This document shows positions 33,869 to 43,183 of a DNA stretch of 64,000 nt, piece by piece. The translations under genes and the position numbers were made by a program. How positions within the stretch are numbered: position 1 is the stretch's first letter; every line of letters begins with the position of its first letter. Below the pieces are notes generated by a model, which had not been told where the DNA came from, searched no databases, and saw nothing but the letters and a program-made list of their open reading frames with translations. The stretch is from positions 177,259-241,258 of the forward strand of contig JAOZHV010000052.1 in NCBI GenBank assembly GCA_026014725.1. Direction: 5' to 3'. The DNA comes from Candidatus Bathyarchaeota archaeon (GTDB lineage Archaea > Thermoproteota > Bathyarchaeia > Bathyarchaeales > Bathycorpusculaceae).

Positions 33869-34329
33869 TTCAGCTTAGGTTTATTTACACAGATGTTGTA
33901 TATATTTTCAGTTCCATTAATTATAACTTCTTTATTATAGCTTGAAGTGAAGCATGTCAGTAGCAGAGGTATTCAAAGTTCTTCGTTTAAAGCGGCATTT
34001 TTGGTTCCAATTTTTGCCTTTGCAGAATGTGTTTTTATGCGAATTTGGTATTTTTGTATACTGGCGATGTGTGTTGACGCTTAAGCCGTTAGCCGTGCGC
34101 GTCCTATATGCTCTTTTTGAGATGTGAAAACAAAAACAAACCCAACATGCCCTCACAACCACAACCAGCCGCCCCAACATAGAATCATGTATCACTTGTG
34201 AAGAAAAAACCGCATCACACAACCTAACAGACCAAGAAAAACAACGCAAAAACAAAACACAACCCAATCCACAAGCAGACATGTGACAGGATTAAAACAA
34301 AATTTCTCACACAAAGAAAACAAACAACA
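33869..34329. other. 461-base intergenic region
   Basis: A TATA-like AAATATATAC on the minus strand (about 33899-33908) suits the methyltransferase promoter. The right half (34130-34310) is rich in A and C on the plus strand. The only long frame (minus, 115 codons) has no domain pattern and I reject it. No repeat or RNA is evident. Confidence 0.4.
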
Positions 34330-34944
34330 CTAAAGAACCTTAACCAACGTATCCAAATTAAAAATGGTGTTTGCACAACCATTCTTAATCAAAGGTATAG
34401 CCTGCCCAGCAACATCCATACCATTCAAAAGCGGAGCCATCATCTTCATCTCCTCCCCACAAGCAACCCCAATAATACCCTCATACCGCGCATTTTTAAG
34501 AATCTTCGGAATACAAGAACCACCAGGCACAACATAAACATCATAACCCTTATTTTCAGCCAACCGCGCTGCCTTATTCACCAAACAATCCTCAGAACAA
34601 TGCGCACACACATACGACGGAACATCAGCATCAAACGTCGCCCTGCAACGAGAATCCATATATTTCCGAGAACAATGCGGCAGAAAAACCGCCCTCTTCT
34701 TAGTTTCCAAAAACTTGCCCCTCTGCATACTGTTAATGGCCTGCAAATCAATCAAATCCTGAAGCAAAACAATCGCATCAGAAATATTCAAACCCGTAGC
34801 TTCCTGAATCTTAAACTTAAGAATCAAATCATTGAGCGTTTTAAGAAAACTCTTATGCATACCCTTCTGATAACTAACCATAGCAATCTCACTAAAGAAG
34901 AACCGAGGAACCTGCGACAGATCAAAGGTAAATTTATAGGGCAT
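34330..34944 (-). CDS. DUF116-family protein
   Basis: 204 residues. The DUF116 core is clear: RAVFLPHCSRKYMDSRC, then YVCAHCSEDCLVNKAARLA, GYDVYVVPGGSCIPKILK and GIIGVACGEEMKMMAPLL. The Cys set (C in PHC, SRC, CAHC, EDC) suggests a metal or Fe-S cluster. The family is widespread in anaerobes and archaea without a settled function. Strong C/A-ending codons make this gene look different from the adjoining restriction genes. Confidence 0.8.
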   Translation of the reverse strand: MPYKFTFDLSQVPRFFFSEIAMVSYQKGMHKSFLKTLNDLILKFKIQEATGLNISDAIVLLQDLIDLQAINSMQRGKFLETKKRAVFLPHCSRKYMDSRCRATFDADVPSYVCAHCSEDCLVNKAARLAENKGYDVYVVPGGSCIPKILKNARYEGIIGVACGEEMKMMAPLLNGMDVAGQAIPLIKNGCANTIFNLDTLVKVL

Positions 34945-34991
34945 AGCTTAGCATAAAGAATAACACGCTTAATAAAAATACCTATGTAGCA

Positions 34992-35282
34992 TCAAGAACT
35001 TGCATGATCTTGTTTTTCGAAGTTTAACCCTAAAAGCTCCCTGAGAGCTTTAATCTCCTGCCTTAATTGTTTAACTTCAACCTCAAGGTTACTGGCTCGT
35101 GTTTCCGCGTCTTTCTTAAAATTCTCAATATCAAGGAGTAATTTAGGCTCTGAGTTGATTACTTCTAAATGTTTATGCAAATCCGCCAAGTTCTGTCTAA
35201 GCCCAAACTGTATTTTTTCAAGTTTACTGATCGCCGCTTCTATTTTTACAGTCTCGGAAGCGTTATTGGTGGAATGAGCCAT
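34992..35282 (-). CDS. Small coiled-coil protein
   Basis: About 96 residues, nearly all helical, with heptad patterns (AAISKLEKIQFGLRQNLADLHKHLEVI and LEVEVKQLRQEIKALRELLGL). The ATG at 35282 sits seven bases after GAGGGGAGC; a GTG two codons earlier is also in frame. It directly follows tfb on the same strand and may be co-transcribed with it. Function unknown; it may be a partner of transcription machinery (inference from position only). Confidence 0.55.
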   Translation of the reverse strand: MAHSTNNASETVKIEAAISKLEKIQFGLRQNLADLHKHLEVINSEPKLLLDIENFKKDAETRASNLEVEVKQLRQEIKALRELLGLNFEKQDHASS

Positions 35283-35307
35283 TTTCACGCTCCCCTCAAA
35301 AAAAGGG

Positions 35308-36282
35308 TTAGATGCTTATTTCAAACATCAACCGTTCAACAAGTTCCTTGTACCTATTTCGAATGGTAACCTCAGTCACTTGGGCAATTTCAGCAATTTC
35401 CCTCTGAGTCTTGCGCTCACCCGTCAAAACCGAAGCAACATAACTCGCTGCTGCCGCTATGCCTGTTGGTCCTCTGCCAGAGGTAAGTTTGAGATCTTTT
35501 GCCGCAGTCAAAATTTTATGTGCAATTTCTTCTACTTTTCCCTGCATCGTCAACTGGTTGGAAAACTTGGTTATGTACTGGTTTGGTCTTAGCGGTGGGA
35601 TTGAATAGTTTAGCTCTCTAATTAAGAAACGGTAACTTCTGCCAACTTCTTTCTTGTTAACCGTCGAGCACTGAGAAATTTCATCCAAAGTCCTAGGCAA
35701 CCCACATTGCCTGCAAGCCAAATAGATCGCCGCCGAAGTAACACCCTGAATAGACCTGCCCCTAATCAGGCGCTCTTTAACAGCTTTACGATAAATAACT
35801 GAGGCTGTTTCAAGAATATTCTTCGGAAGATTCAAATTATTAGAAATCTTGGTAATCTCTGAGAGGGCAAAAGCCAAGTTTCTCTCAGTCGCGTCTGAAA
35901 CCCTGATACGCCTTTGCCATTTACGCAGACGATAAACCTGCGCTTTCTGTCCAGGCGAGAGACTTTTACCATAGATATCGCGGTCATGCCAATCAATCGT
36001 CGTTGACAAGCCCTTGTCATGAATAGTATACGTTAAAGGAGCTCCAACACGAGTTCTCTTTGACCTCTGCTCATCATCAAAAGCTCTCCATTCAGGTCCT
36101 CGGTCAGCGATTTTTTGTTGCACAACAAAGCCGCAGTCCATGCAAACTTTTTCAGCACATTCATAGTCTCTCATAATTCGGGTGCTACCACATTCAGGGC
36201 ATGCCTCAACTTTAGACGGTTCAACTCTTGGCGCAACATCTTTTTCTATTGCTTTTTCATGTAACTTGCTATCTCTAATCAT
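35308..36282 (-). CDS. tfb: Transcription initiation factor B (TFB)
   Basis: 324 residues. The N-terminal zinc ribbon ([26 protein letters not shown], about 29-54), the B-finger/linker ([21 protein letters not shown]) and two cyclin folds are all present, ending with ISLKT-type helix-turn-helix [19 protein letters not shown]. It recruits RNA polymerase to TATA promoters with TBP. It overlaps gar1 by eight bases, a pair often linked in archaea. Only one tfb is in this window. Confidence 0.97.
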   Translation of the reverse strand: MIRDSKLHEKAIEKDVAPRVEPSKVEACPECGSTRIMRDYECAEKVCMDCGFVVQQKIADRGPEWRAFDDEQRSKRTRVGAPLTYTIHDKGLSTTIDWHDRDIYGKSLSPGQKAQVYRLRKWQRRIRVSDATERNLAFALSEITKISNNLNLPKNILETASVIYRKAVKERLIRGRSIQGVTSAAIYLACRQCGLPRTLDEISQCSTVNKKEVGRSYRFLIRELNYSIPPLRPNQYITKFSNQLTMQGKVEEIAHKILTAAKDLKLTSGRGPTGIAAAASYVASVLTGERKTQREIAEIAQVTEVTIRNRYKELVERLMFEISI

Positions 36283-36556
36283 ACCTTTTTTTACTCCGTT
36301 TCGTTTTCGAGAGAAGCAAGTACAATGGTTTATTCACCAGTGTAGCGGGTTCCCTGACGGTTGACTTAACAACTGCATAAGGTGAAGACACTGGACCAAT
36401 GATGTCGAAAACTCTGCCCACAACTTTCAGGTTCTCGTCAACAACTTCTAGGCCAATTTTCGGGGGGTTTGCTGTTTTTATTATAATATTTCCCGATGGA
36501 GTCACATTTGACGCCTTGCCCAATTTTTGCAAACGCAGTCCCCTCTCGAAAAACAT
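36275..36556 (-). CDS. gar1: H/ACA RNP protein Gar1
   Basis: 93 residues, standard for archaeal Gar1: [50 protein letters not shown] (the conserved G-x-V-x-D-I-F-GP motif) and a basic end. It supports Cbf5-guided pseudouridylation of rRNA. The 3' end overlaps tfb. The ATG at 36556 starts [13 protein letters not shown]. Confidence 0.93.
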   Translation of the reverse strand: MFFERGLRLQKLGKASNVTPSGNIIIKTANPPKIGLEVVDENLKVVGRVFDIIGPVSSPYAVVKSTVREPATLVNKPLYLLLSKTKRSKKRYD

Positions 36557-36694
36557 GTAGGTGACCGTAATAGCGTATTTAAAGCTTTCTAAGTTGTGTT
36601 TTGGCTGAAAGTTCAGGACTTGCTTTTTACAGTAGAAAGCTTCTTAAATAAGAAGTGTTGATAAGACTGTGCCTTGAAAAAGGGTGAGGCTAAT

Positions 36695-37075
36695 ATGTCA
36701 AAACCATTCTATGTAAAATATGAAGTCCCCAAAGAACTCGTAGATGCAGCCTATGAAGCCCTAACGATTGCTTCAAAATCAGGATCAGTTAGGAAAGGAA
36801 CCAACGAAGCTACAAAAGCTGTAGAACGCTCACAAGCAAAACTGGTCGTCATAGCTGAAGATGTTGATCCACCAGAAGTCATAGCACACCTACCGCTACT
36901 CTGCGACGAAAGAAAAATTCCATACGTCTTTGTCCCAAGCAAAGAACAACTCGGCAAATCAATCGGCATCGATGTCCCGTGTGCAGCGGCATGCATCATG
37001 AGGGAAGGAGAAGCCGCAGGATTAATCAAAGAAATCATCACACGCATTGATCAGGTTAAACGAGGAACTCAGTAA
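36695..37075 (+). CDS. rpl7ae: Ribosomal protein L7Ae / K-turn binding protein
   Basis: About 126 residues: [43 protein letters not shown] is the K-turn-binding core and [13 protein letters not shown] the following loop. It binds K-turns in the large subunit, in box C/D and H/ACA sRNPs and in RNase P. GGGTGAGG before the ATG at 36695 supports this start over a TTG-initiated frame at 36674. First gene of a ribosomal operon; its TAA overlaps the ATG of eS28. Confidence 0.96.
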   Translation: MSKPFYVKYEVPKELVDAAYEALTIASKSGSVRKGTNEATKAVERSQAKLVVIAEDVDPPEVIAHLPLLCDERKIPYVFVPSKEQLGKSIGIDVPCAAACIMREGEAAGLIKEIITRIDQVKRGTQ

Positions 37076-37296
37076 TGAGCAGTAAAGAAGCGGCAGAACA
37101 ACTAATTCCCTCAGAAGTTATTCAAATCATTGGTCGCACCGGCGTCACAGGCGAAATTACACAAGTTAGAGTGCGCATAATGGAAGGCAAAGACAAGGGC
37201 AGAATCATCACACGCAACGTTAAAGGACCAGTTAGAGTACAAGATATTCTGATGCTGCGAGAAACTGAAAGAGAAGCAAAGAAAATCACAAGATAA
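37075..37296 (+). CDS. rps28e: Ribosomal protein eS28
   Basis: 73 residues with the typical [24 protein letters not shown] core and [28 protein letters not shown] end. It is a small-subunit protein near the mRNA exit channel. The start overlaps the L7Ae stop (TAATG). Confidence 0.97.
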   Translation: MSSKEAAEQLIPSEVIQIIGRTGVTGEITQVRVRIMEGKDKGRIITRNVKGPVRVQDILMLRETEREAKKITR

Positions 37297-37314
37297 AAAC
37301 GGAGAGAAAGTGTC

Positions 37315-37512
37315 ATGCCAAAACCTAGAAAATGTTCGTTCTGTGGTGCTGATTTCCCAGCTGGCACAGGCATGATGTACGTTAAGAACGATGGCTCTAT
37401 TCTATGGTTTGATTCAAACAAATGCAAGAAAAGCAGCTTATCATTCAAACGTGACGCTCGTAAGCTGAAGTGGACTAAGTACTTCGGTAAAGAAGAGAAG
37501 GGCAAAGGGTAG
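37315..37512 (+). CDS. rpl24e: Ribosomal protein eL24
   Basis: 65 residues with the CSFCGADFPAGTGMMYVKNDGS zinc-knuckle start, NKCKKSSL second Cys pair region and RKLKWTKYFGK end typical of archaeal eL24. Large-subunit protein. It is 18 bases after eS28. A T-rich stretch (CCCATTTTTTCCTATTTTTC at 37539-37558) follows the gene as a terminator. Confidence 0.97.
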   Translation: MPKPRKCSFCGADFPAGTGMMYVKNDGSILWFDSNKCKKSSLSFKRDARKLKWTKYFGKEEKGKG

Positions 37513-37621
37513 AAAGCAATCCTTCTACGTGTTTCAACCCATTTTTTCCTATTTTTCAAAAGTTATTCGTTTTTCGACTGAAATCTTATTTACATAGTTT
37601 TTAATCCAAATTAGGTGCAAA

Positions 37622-37945
37622 ATGCCTCTCCTTAGGACAAAAAAAGAAATATTCGAATGGTTAAAACAAGGCAAAAAAACTATTGACGTGAGAAAAGGCA
37701 AGCCTTACCGTGGAGAATTCGCCTATTTTCAATCAGGTCAACAGATGTTGCGTCTAAGGATAATCAAGAGGGAAACTGGGAGATTAACTGATCTTGTGCA
37801 TGGGGGCAATTACTGGTTGGTTATTCCTTCAGCTGAGACTTTGGAGGATGCGGTAGTCTATCTGCAGGTGCTTTATGGCAACTGTGATGGTTTTTTTACT
37901 GCTTATTACGTTAAGCCGGCAACTGATGTGCGAAATCATTTGTAA
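37622..37945 (+). CDS. ASCH/PUA-like domain protein
   Basis: 107 residues. The opening KKEIFEWLKQGKKTIDVRKGKPYRGEF is close to the ASCH signature (a helix, then G-x-K-T-I-E-x-R) and the rest has strands consistent with a small PUA-like barrel. ASCH domains bind RNA or modified nucleosides; its role here is unknown. It sits between the ribosomal operon and the lysine operon. Confidence 0.65.
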   Translation: MPLLRTKKEIFEWLKQGKKTIDVRKGKPYRGEFAYFQSGQQMLRLRIIKRETGRLTDLVHGGNYWLVIPSAETLEDAVVYLQVLYGNCDGFFTAYYVKPATDVRNHL

Positions 37946-38014
37946 CAGATAATTTATCGCTGTTTTAGCCTAATATTTGTCTGTTTTTCGTAATAAAAGT
38001 GCAATAAACGTAAC

Positions 38015-38023
38015 GCTTAAATA
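38015..38023 (+). promoter_or_regulatory. TATA box of the lysine operon
   Basis: GCTTAAATA, with an expected transcript start near 38045 and a leader of about 19 bases to the ATG at 38064. No lysine riboswitch could fit there. Confidence 0.5.
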
Positions 38024-38063
38024 GTCTTATTTACATTTCTTTGCCACACAATGAGGAATAAAA

Positions 38064-39101
38064 ATGCAAACATTCAATGGATGCTACACTGCATTAATAA
38101 CACCCATGACCCGTAATCGTCAAGTCGATTACGAAGGATTACAGCAATTGGTAGATTTCCAAATTAAAAACGGTGTGCAGGGTTTACTTGCCGTAGGCAC
38201 AACCGGCGAGAGCCCAACTTTAGACTGGATTGAGCACAGTAAAGTAATAGAAAAAGTACATGAATATTCAAGAGGAAAAGTCCTGACCATTGCGGGGACA
38301 GGCAGTAACTCAACTCAAGAAGCCATAGAAGGCACAGAACACGCCCAAAACGTTGGTGTAAACTGTGTTCTTTTAGTTGACCCATACTATAATGGTCCGA
38401 GCTCGCTGGAAATTCGCAGAGAATACATTGAGCCTATTGCACGCAAGTTTCCTGAAGTGCAAGTAATTCCATACATTATACCGGGCAGGACTGGAACACA
38501 GTTGTATCCCCAAGACTTAGCTATCTTGCATCAGCAGTATGCCAATGTTCGGTGCGTGAAGGAAGCTACAGGCGACCTCAAGAACATGGAGTTAACAAGG
38601 CAACTTTGCGGCGAAGACTTTACTATTCTGTCAGGTGATGATGATAAAACATACACAATGATGGTTTCACCAGATATTCGTGCAAGTGGAGTCATATCAG
38701 TCGTATCTAACGTTGCACCAAGAGCAGTCACTGACATGACACATTACATACTTGACGGTAACGAGGAAGCAGCCAGCGTAATTGCTCAAGCCCTCCAACC
38801 GCTTTTCAGCATTGTAACGGTGAAAACCCAAGAACAAACACCATACGGACAAGTAACATGCAAAGCCCGCAATCCATTAGCTTACAAGGCACTGATGAAT
38901 GTGTTAGGCATGCCCGCGGGACCATGCAGGCAACCCTTAGGCAAAATGACACGCACAGGCTTAGAAGTAGTCCTTGCAAACGCAAGAAAAGTCTATGAAG
39001 CCAACCCGCAGGTTCTCGAACCCGTTGCTGATTTCTTTGGCGTAGACATAGACGACCGTCTCTACAATGAGAAGTATTTGGAGGGACTTTTCTATGCTTA
39101 A
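38064..39101 (+). CDS. dapA: 4-Hydroxy-tetrahydrodipicolinate synthase
   Basis: 345 residues, some 50 more than usual because of a C-terminal extension (VLANARKVYEANPQVLEPVADFF... to the end). GLLAVGTTGESPTLDW binds pyruvate/semialdehyde phosphates, VDPYYNGPS and YIIPGRTGTQLY are the conserved loops, and Lys of CVKEATGDL is the Schiff-base residue. It condenses pyruvate with aspartate semialdehyde. First gene of the operon; dapB overlaps its 3' end by eight bases. Confidence 0.92.
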   Translation: MQTFNGCYTALITPMTRNRQVDYEGLQQLVDFQIKNGVQGLLAVGTTGESPTLDWIEHSKVIEKVHEYSRGKVLTIAGTGSNSTQEAIEGTEHAQNVGVNCVLLVDPYYNGPSSLEIRREYIEPIARKFPEVQVIPYIIPGRTGTQLYPQDLAILHQQYANVRCVKEATGDLKNMELTRQLCGEDFTILSGDDDKTYTMMVSPDIRASGVISVVSNVAPRAVTDMTHYILDGNEEAASVIAQALQPLFSIVTVKTQEQTPYGQVTCKARNPLAYKALMNVLGMPAGPCRQPLGKMTRTGLEVVLANARKVYEANPQVLEPVADFFGVDIDDRLYNEKYLEGLFYA

Positions 39102-39888
39102 GTTCTGTGTTGCAGGTGCAGCGGGCAGAATGGGCAACGCCATTATCACTGAAGCCACCGCCAGAGGGCATCAAATTATAGGCGCAGTAGAAGCCCCCAA
39201 CATGCCCTGTGTCGGTAAAAGCCTCAAAGAACTCGGAGTCAGCCATTCAGACACAAGAATACTAAGCTCCGACAGGTTAACCGAAGCTGTGCAAAATGCA
39301 GATGTTTACGTCAGTTTCACCACGCCAGACGCTGACTTAAAAAATATTCCAGTCGTCGCTAACCTTGGCAAACGCATTATCCTTGGAACCACAGGCTTTA
39401 CACCAGAGCAAAACCGCCAAGTTGTAGCCGCCATGACAGGCAAAGTTCCAGCAGTCTTCTCACCCAACTACAGCGTAGGCGTCAACATACTCTTCAAACT
39501 CGCAGAGGCGCTCAAAGCGTTTCCAGCAGGCTATGACTTTAGCATAAACGAAATTCACCATACGGGAAAAAAAGATGCTCCAAGCGGCACAGCCAAAAAA
39601 CTCGCTGAAATCATCGCTAATGCGCGCGGTTACAAGAAAACCGTTCACGGCAGAGAAGGCATAAGCCCGCGCCAAAGTGAAGAACTCGAAGTCACTGCAC
39701 TGCGCGCTGGAGGAGTTGCAGGAGTACACGACTTAATAGTTGCAGGACAAAACGAAATGCTACGCATCGAACACACTGCATTCTCACGTAATGTGTTTGC
39801 TCAAGGCGCTGTCTTGGCTGCTGAATGGTTAAGCAAACAAACCGAGCCGAAAGTGTACAGTATGGCTGATGTCTTAGGGTTATCTTAA
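39094..39888 (+). CDS. dapB: 4-Hydroxy-tetrahydrodipicolinate reductase
   Basis: 264 residues. The N-terminal Rossmann part is KFCVAGAAGRMGNAII, and the C-terminal part has FSPNYSVGVNILFKL and the substrate motif EIHHTGKKDAPSGTAKKLAEII. It reduces the DapA product with NADH or NADPH. The start at 39094 overlaps dapA; a longer start 27 bases upstream is unlikely. Confidence 0.95.
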   Translation: MLKFCVAGAAGRMGNAIITEATARGHQIIGAVEAPNMPCVGKSLKELGVSHSDTRILSSDRLTEAVQNADVYVSFTTPDADLKNIPVVANLGKRIILGTTGFTPEQNRQVVAAMTGKVPAVFSPNYSVGVNILFKLAEALKAFPAGYDFSINEIHHTGKKDAPSGTAKKLAEIIANARGYKKTVHGREGISPRQSEELEVTALRAGGVAGVHDLIVAGQNEMLRIEHTAFSRNVFAQGAVLAAEWLSKQTEPKVYSMADVLGLS

Positions 39889-39958
39889 CTGAAAAATTAC
39901 CATTAACTTTTTTATCAAGGAACAAATAAAGTGAAAAGGTCAAAGGAAGAAAAAGAAA

Positions 39959-41017
39959 ATGTCAAATAAACGTAAAGTCGCCGTGTTAGGCGCAACAGGG
40001 GCCGTTGGACAACGGTTCATTCAACTCTTGCAGGGGCACCCATGGTTCGAAATTGAGGTGCTCGCCGCTTCAGAGCGGTCAGCAGGCAAAAAGTTCAAGG
40101 ATGCATGCAACTGGGTCATGGAGACTGATATGCCAAAGGAAATCGGTGAGATGCCAGTGGCAAACGTTGATGTAGCGTCCGTAGAGAAGGTGGGTAAAGT
40201 AGACTTGGTATTTTCATCGTTGCCAGGCGATTTGGCGGGTCCCGTTGAAGCAGAATTTGCAGCTAAGTACCCAGTGTTCAGTAAGGCAAGTGCTCACCGC
40301 ATGGAAAAGGATGTGCCCTTAATTGTTCCAGAAATCAACCCTGACCACGCAGAGTTGGTTAAGGTTCAGCAGAAGGCACGTGGTTGGAAGGGTTTCATCA
40401 CTACTGACCCTAACTGTAGTACCATTCAAATGGCGATTACGTTAAAGCCGCTGATGCAGTTTGGTTTGAGGCAAGTTGTTGTTTCAACTATGCAAGCCTT
40501 GAGCGGTGCAGGTTACCCAGGCGTGGCTTCACTTGACATAATCGACAATGTGGTTCCTTTCATTTCTGGAGAGGAGGACAAGATGGAGTCAGAAGCCCTC
40601 AAGATTCTTGGAACCTTCAACGGCAAGGCAGTGCAGAACGCCGATTTCAAGATTAGCGCAAGCTGCAACAGAGTCCACGTTAAGGATGGCCACTTAGAGG
40701 TAGTCTTTGTCAAGCTGGACCAAAATCCATCGCTTGAGGAAATCGAGGCGGCATTTGCCAACTTTAAGGGTGAACCTCAACGGTTAAAGTTGCCCTCTGC
40801 ACCGGAGCACCCGATTGTTGTTCGGCATGAAAAGAACCGACCCCAACCTCGCTATGACCGCGACGCAGAAGGCGGCATGAGTGCTGTCGTCGGTAGGATA
40901 CGTAAGGATCCGATTATGACTTTCAAGTACCTCTGTCTTGGGCATAACACGATTCGTGGGGCTGCAGGCGGTGGCATTCTAAGTGCGGAGTTGTATGTGG
41001 CTAAAGGTTTAGCTTAA
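39959..41017 (+). CDS. asd: Aspartate-semialdehyde dehydrogenase
   Basis: 352 residues of the archaeal/fungal-type enzyme: AVLGATGAVGQRFIQLL is the NADP site, DPNCSTIQMAITLKPL has the catalytic Cys and MQALSGAGYPGV follows it. It makes aspartate semialdehyde from aspartyl phosphate, supplying dapA and homoserine. Located 70 bases after dapB. No aspartokinase gene is in the operon. Confidence 0.95.
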   Translation: MSNKRKVAVLGATGAVGQRFIQLLQGHPWFEIEVLAASERSAGKKFKDACNWVMETDMPKEIGEMPVANVDVASVEKVGKVDLVFSSLPGDLAGPVEAEFAAKYPVFSKASAHRMEKDVPLIVPEINPDHAELVKVQQKARGWKGFITTDPNCSTIQMAITLKPLMQFGLRQVVVSTMQALSGAGYPGVASLDIIDNVVPFISGEEDKMESEALKILGTFNGKAVQNADFKISASCNRVHVKDGHLEVVFVKLDQNPSLEEIEAAFANFKGEPQRLKLPSAPEHPIVVRHEKNRPQPRYDRDAEGGMSAVVGRIRKDPIMTFKYLCLGHNTIRGAAGGGILSAELYVAKGLA

Positions 41018-41057
41018 GGCAGGCGCGCAAACACAAACTAACTAGACGGTGTAACTA

Positions 41058-42347
41058 ATGGTTAAGAGAAAGCTTCGTGAACCCTTAGAAGAACGAAAGG
41101 GCAACCTGTTCTTTGACGGTTTCTCAGTTAAGGAACTGGCACAAAAGTATGATACGCCACTGTATGTGATAAGCGAGAAGTGTATCCGCGATAACTATGA
41201 CCGTCTCCACACAGCACTGATTAACAATTACAAGTACGTGCGCATTTACTATGCGGCAAAAGCAAACACTAATCTTGCTGTTCTACGGATTCTGCAGTCA
41301 CAAGGCGCATACTTAGACACTGTTAGCCCCGGCGAAGTCTTCATGGCACTAAGTAGCGGTTTCACACCTGACCGCATCCTCTTCACTGGCACAAGCGTAA
41401 GAAACGATGAGCTCAAGATGCTGGCTGACGCCAACATAACCATAAACGTGGATTCACAATCAGAGCTTGACCGATTGCTAAAGATTTCTGTGCCGCAGAT
41501 TCTGTCAGTGCGGGTTAATCCAGAAATCGGCGCGGGGCACCATAGTCACTGCATTACTGCTGGTTCAGAGTCAAAGTTTGGGCTTTGGGAAGAAGAAACC
41601 ATTCAAGCTTTTGCCATTGCTCAAAGGGCAAGGGTGGAACGCTTCGGCATCCACATGCATATTGGTTCAGGTATCCTAGACGTTGAGCCATACGTTTTAG
41701 CGGTTGAAAAGCTGCTCAAGATAGCCAAGCGTGTTCACGATGAAGTTGGCATTGACTTTGAATTCATAGACATTGGCGGTGGGCTTGGTGTTCCTTACAA
41801 GCCAGAGGATAAGGAATTGGATTTGACAGAGTTCTCCAGCAAGGTCGTGGGTCTGTTCAAGAGCAAGGTTAAGGAGTACGGTTTAGGCAAGCCGTTCTTA
41901 TGTGTTGAGCCTGGCAGATACTTGGTTTGTGACGCCAGCATCCTCTTGACATCGGTTAATACTGTCAAGGTTACACCAGCCAAGAAATTTGTTGGTGTGG
42001 ACGCTGGCTTCAATACGCTTCTTCGCCCGACAATGTACGGCTCGTACCATCCAATCTTGGTTGCTAACAAGCTTGGTTTAGCAGACAAGGAAACCTACGA
42101 TGTGGTTGGTCCAATCTGTGAGTCAGGTGATGCCTTAGCCAAGGATAGGAAGTTGCCTAATGTTGAAGAGGGCGATTTAATTGCGGTACTTAACGCTGGT
42201 GCTTACGGTTTTAGTATGAGTTCACAGTATAACTCGCGTCCAAGAGCGGCAGAGGTTATGATTCGGCAGGGCAAGGCAGTCTTGGTTAGGGAACGTGAGC
42301 AACTTAAAGATTTGATTTCAAGTCAGCGGGTGGCAAGTGACCTTTGA
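41058..42347 (+). CDS. lysA: Diaminopimelate decarboxylase
   Basis: 429 residues, a fold-III PLP enzyme. YYAAKANTNLAVLRIL carries the PLP lysine, HMHIGSGILDVEPYV and EPGRYLVCDASILL are further PLP/substrate sites and CESGDALAKDR is the active-site Cys/Asp motif. It converts meso-DAP to lysine, the last step. Its TGA overlaps the dapF ATG (TGATG). Confidence 0.95.
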   Translation: MVKRKLREPLEERKGNLFFDGFSVKELAQKYDTPLYVISEKCIRDNYDRLHTALINNYKYVRIYYAAKANTNLAVLRILQSQGAYLDTVSPGEVFMALSSGFTPDRILFTGTSVRNDELKMLADANITINVDSQSELDRLLKISVPQILSVRVNPEIGAGHHSHCITAGSESKFGLWEEETIQAFAIAQRARVERFGIHMHIGSGILDVEPYVLAVEKLLKIAKRVHDEVGIDFEFIDIGGGLGVPYKPEDKELDLTEFSSKVVGLFKSKVKEYGLGKPFLCVEPGRYLVCDASILLTSVNTVKVTPAKKFVGVDAGFNTLLRPTMYGSYHPILVANKLGLADKETYDVVGPICESGDALAKDRKLPNVEEGDLIAVLNAGAYGFSMSSQYNSRPRAAEVMIRQGKAVLVREREQLKDLISSQRVASDL

Positions 42348-43180
42348 TGCGCTTCTGGAAGATGCACGGCTTAGGCAACGATTATGTTGTAATTGATAAT
42401 AGAGACCAAAAAATCAGTGACAAGCACGCTTCTGCTTTGGCTAAGCGGCTTTGCGAGAGACGTTTTTCCGTTGGCGCAGACGGGCTTTTGTTGGTTTATG
42501 CCTCCAAGAATGCGGATGTGAAGATGAGGATTTTTAATGCGGACGGCAGCGAAGCAGAAATGTGCGGCAACGGCATAAGGTGCTTTGCTAAGTACTGCTA
42601 CGAAAACGGCATCGCCAAGAAAACAGAGTTCTCGGTAGAAACGCTCGCGGGCATGAAGCACGTATGGTTAACACTTGACGGAAGTGAAGTAACGGCAGTC
42701 AAGGTTGACATGGGTGCTCCCAACTGGCAGCGTTCATCTCTTCCAATGCTTGGACACGGTACAGCCATAAACGAGGACTTGGAAGTTGACGGAAAATCCT
42801 ACATTGTGACCTGCCTGTCCATGGGCAACCCCCACTGCGTCACATTCGTCGAAAACGTCAACAACTTCCCAGTCGCGACTGTTGGTCCACTTATCGAAAA
42901 CCACAAGGCTTTCCCAAAAAGAACTAACGTTGGCTTTGTTCAAGTTCTCAACCGCAACGAGCTTCGAGTGCGAGTTTGGGAGCGCGGTTGCGGAGAAACG
43001 CTTGCCTGTGGTACAGGAACATGTGCTGCTGTTGCTGCGGCAAACAAGCTTGGCAGAATAGGCAACAAGGTTACGGTTCACGTGCTTGGCGGCGACTTGC
43101 AAGTTGAAGTGAGCGAGACCCTGTTCTTGAGCGGGCCAGCTGAGAAAGTCTATGAAGGCACATTATTCAAGGAGAACTGA
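42347..43180 (+). CDS. dapF: Diaminopimelate epimerase
   Basis: 277 residues. Both catalytic Cys motifs are present: NADGSEAEMCGNGIRCFAKYC and ACGTGTCAAVAAAN (with RGCGETLACG before it). It interconverts LL- and meso-DAP without cofactor. Start MRFWKMHGLGNDYVV is canonical. Confidence 0.96.
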   Translation: MRFWKMHGLGNDYVVIDNRDQKISDKHASALAKRLCERRFSVGADGLLLVYASKNADVKMRIFNADGSEAEMCGNGIRCFAKYCYENGIAKKTEFSVETLAGMKHVWLTLDGSEVTAVKVDMGAPNWQRSSLPMLGHGTAINEDLEVDGKSYIVTCLSMGNPHCVTFVENVNNFPVATVGPLIENHKAFPKRTNVGFVQVLNRNELRVRVWERGCGETLACGTGTCAAVAAANKLGRIGNKVTVHVLGGDLQVEVSETLFLSGPAEKVYEGTLFKEN

Positions 43181-43183
43181 AAA

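Noticed and set aside
33935..34282. Minus-strand 115-codon frame between methyltransferase and DUF116
   Set aside because: Composition and residue pattern look random; nothing conserved recognised.
38015..38064. A lysine riboswitch before dapA
   Set aside because: The leader from the predicted start is only about 19 bases, too short for one.
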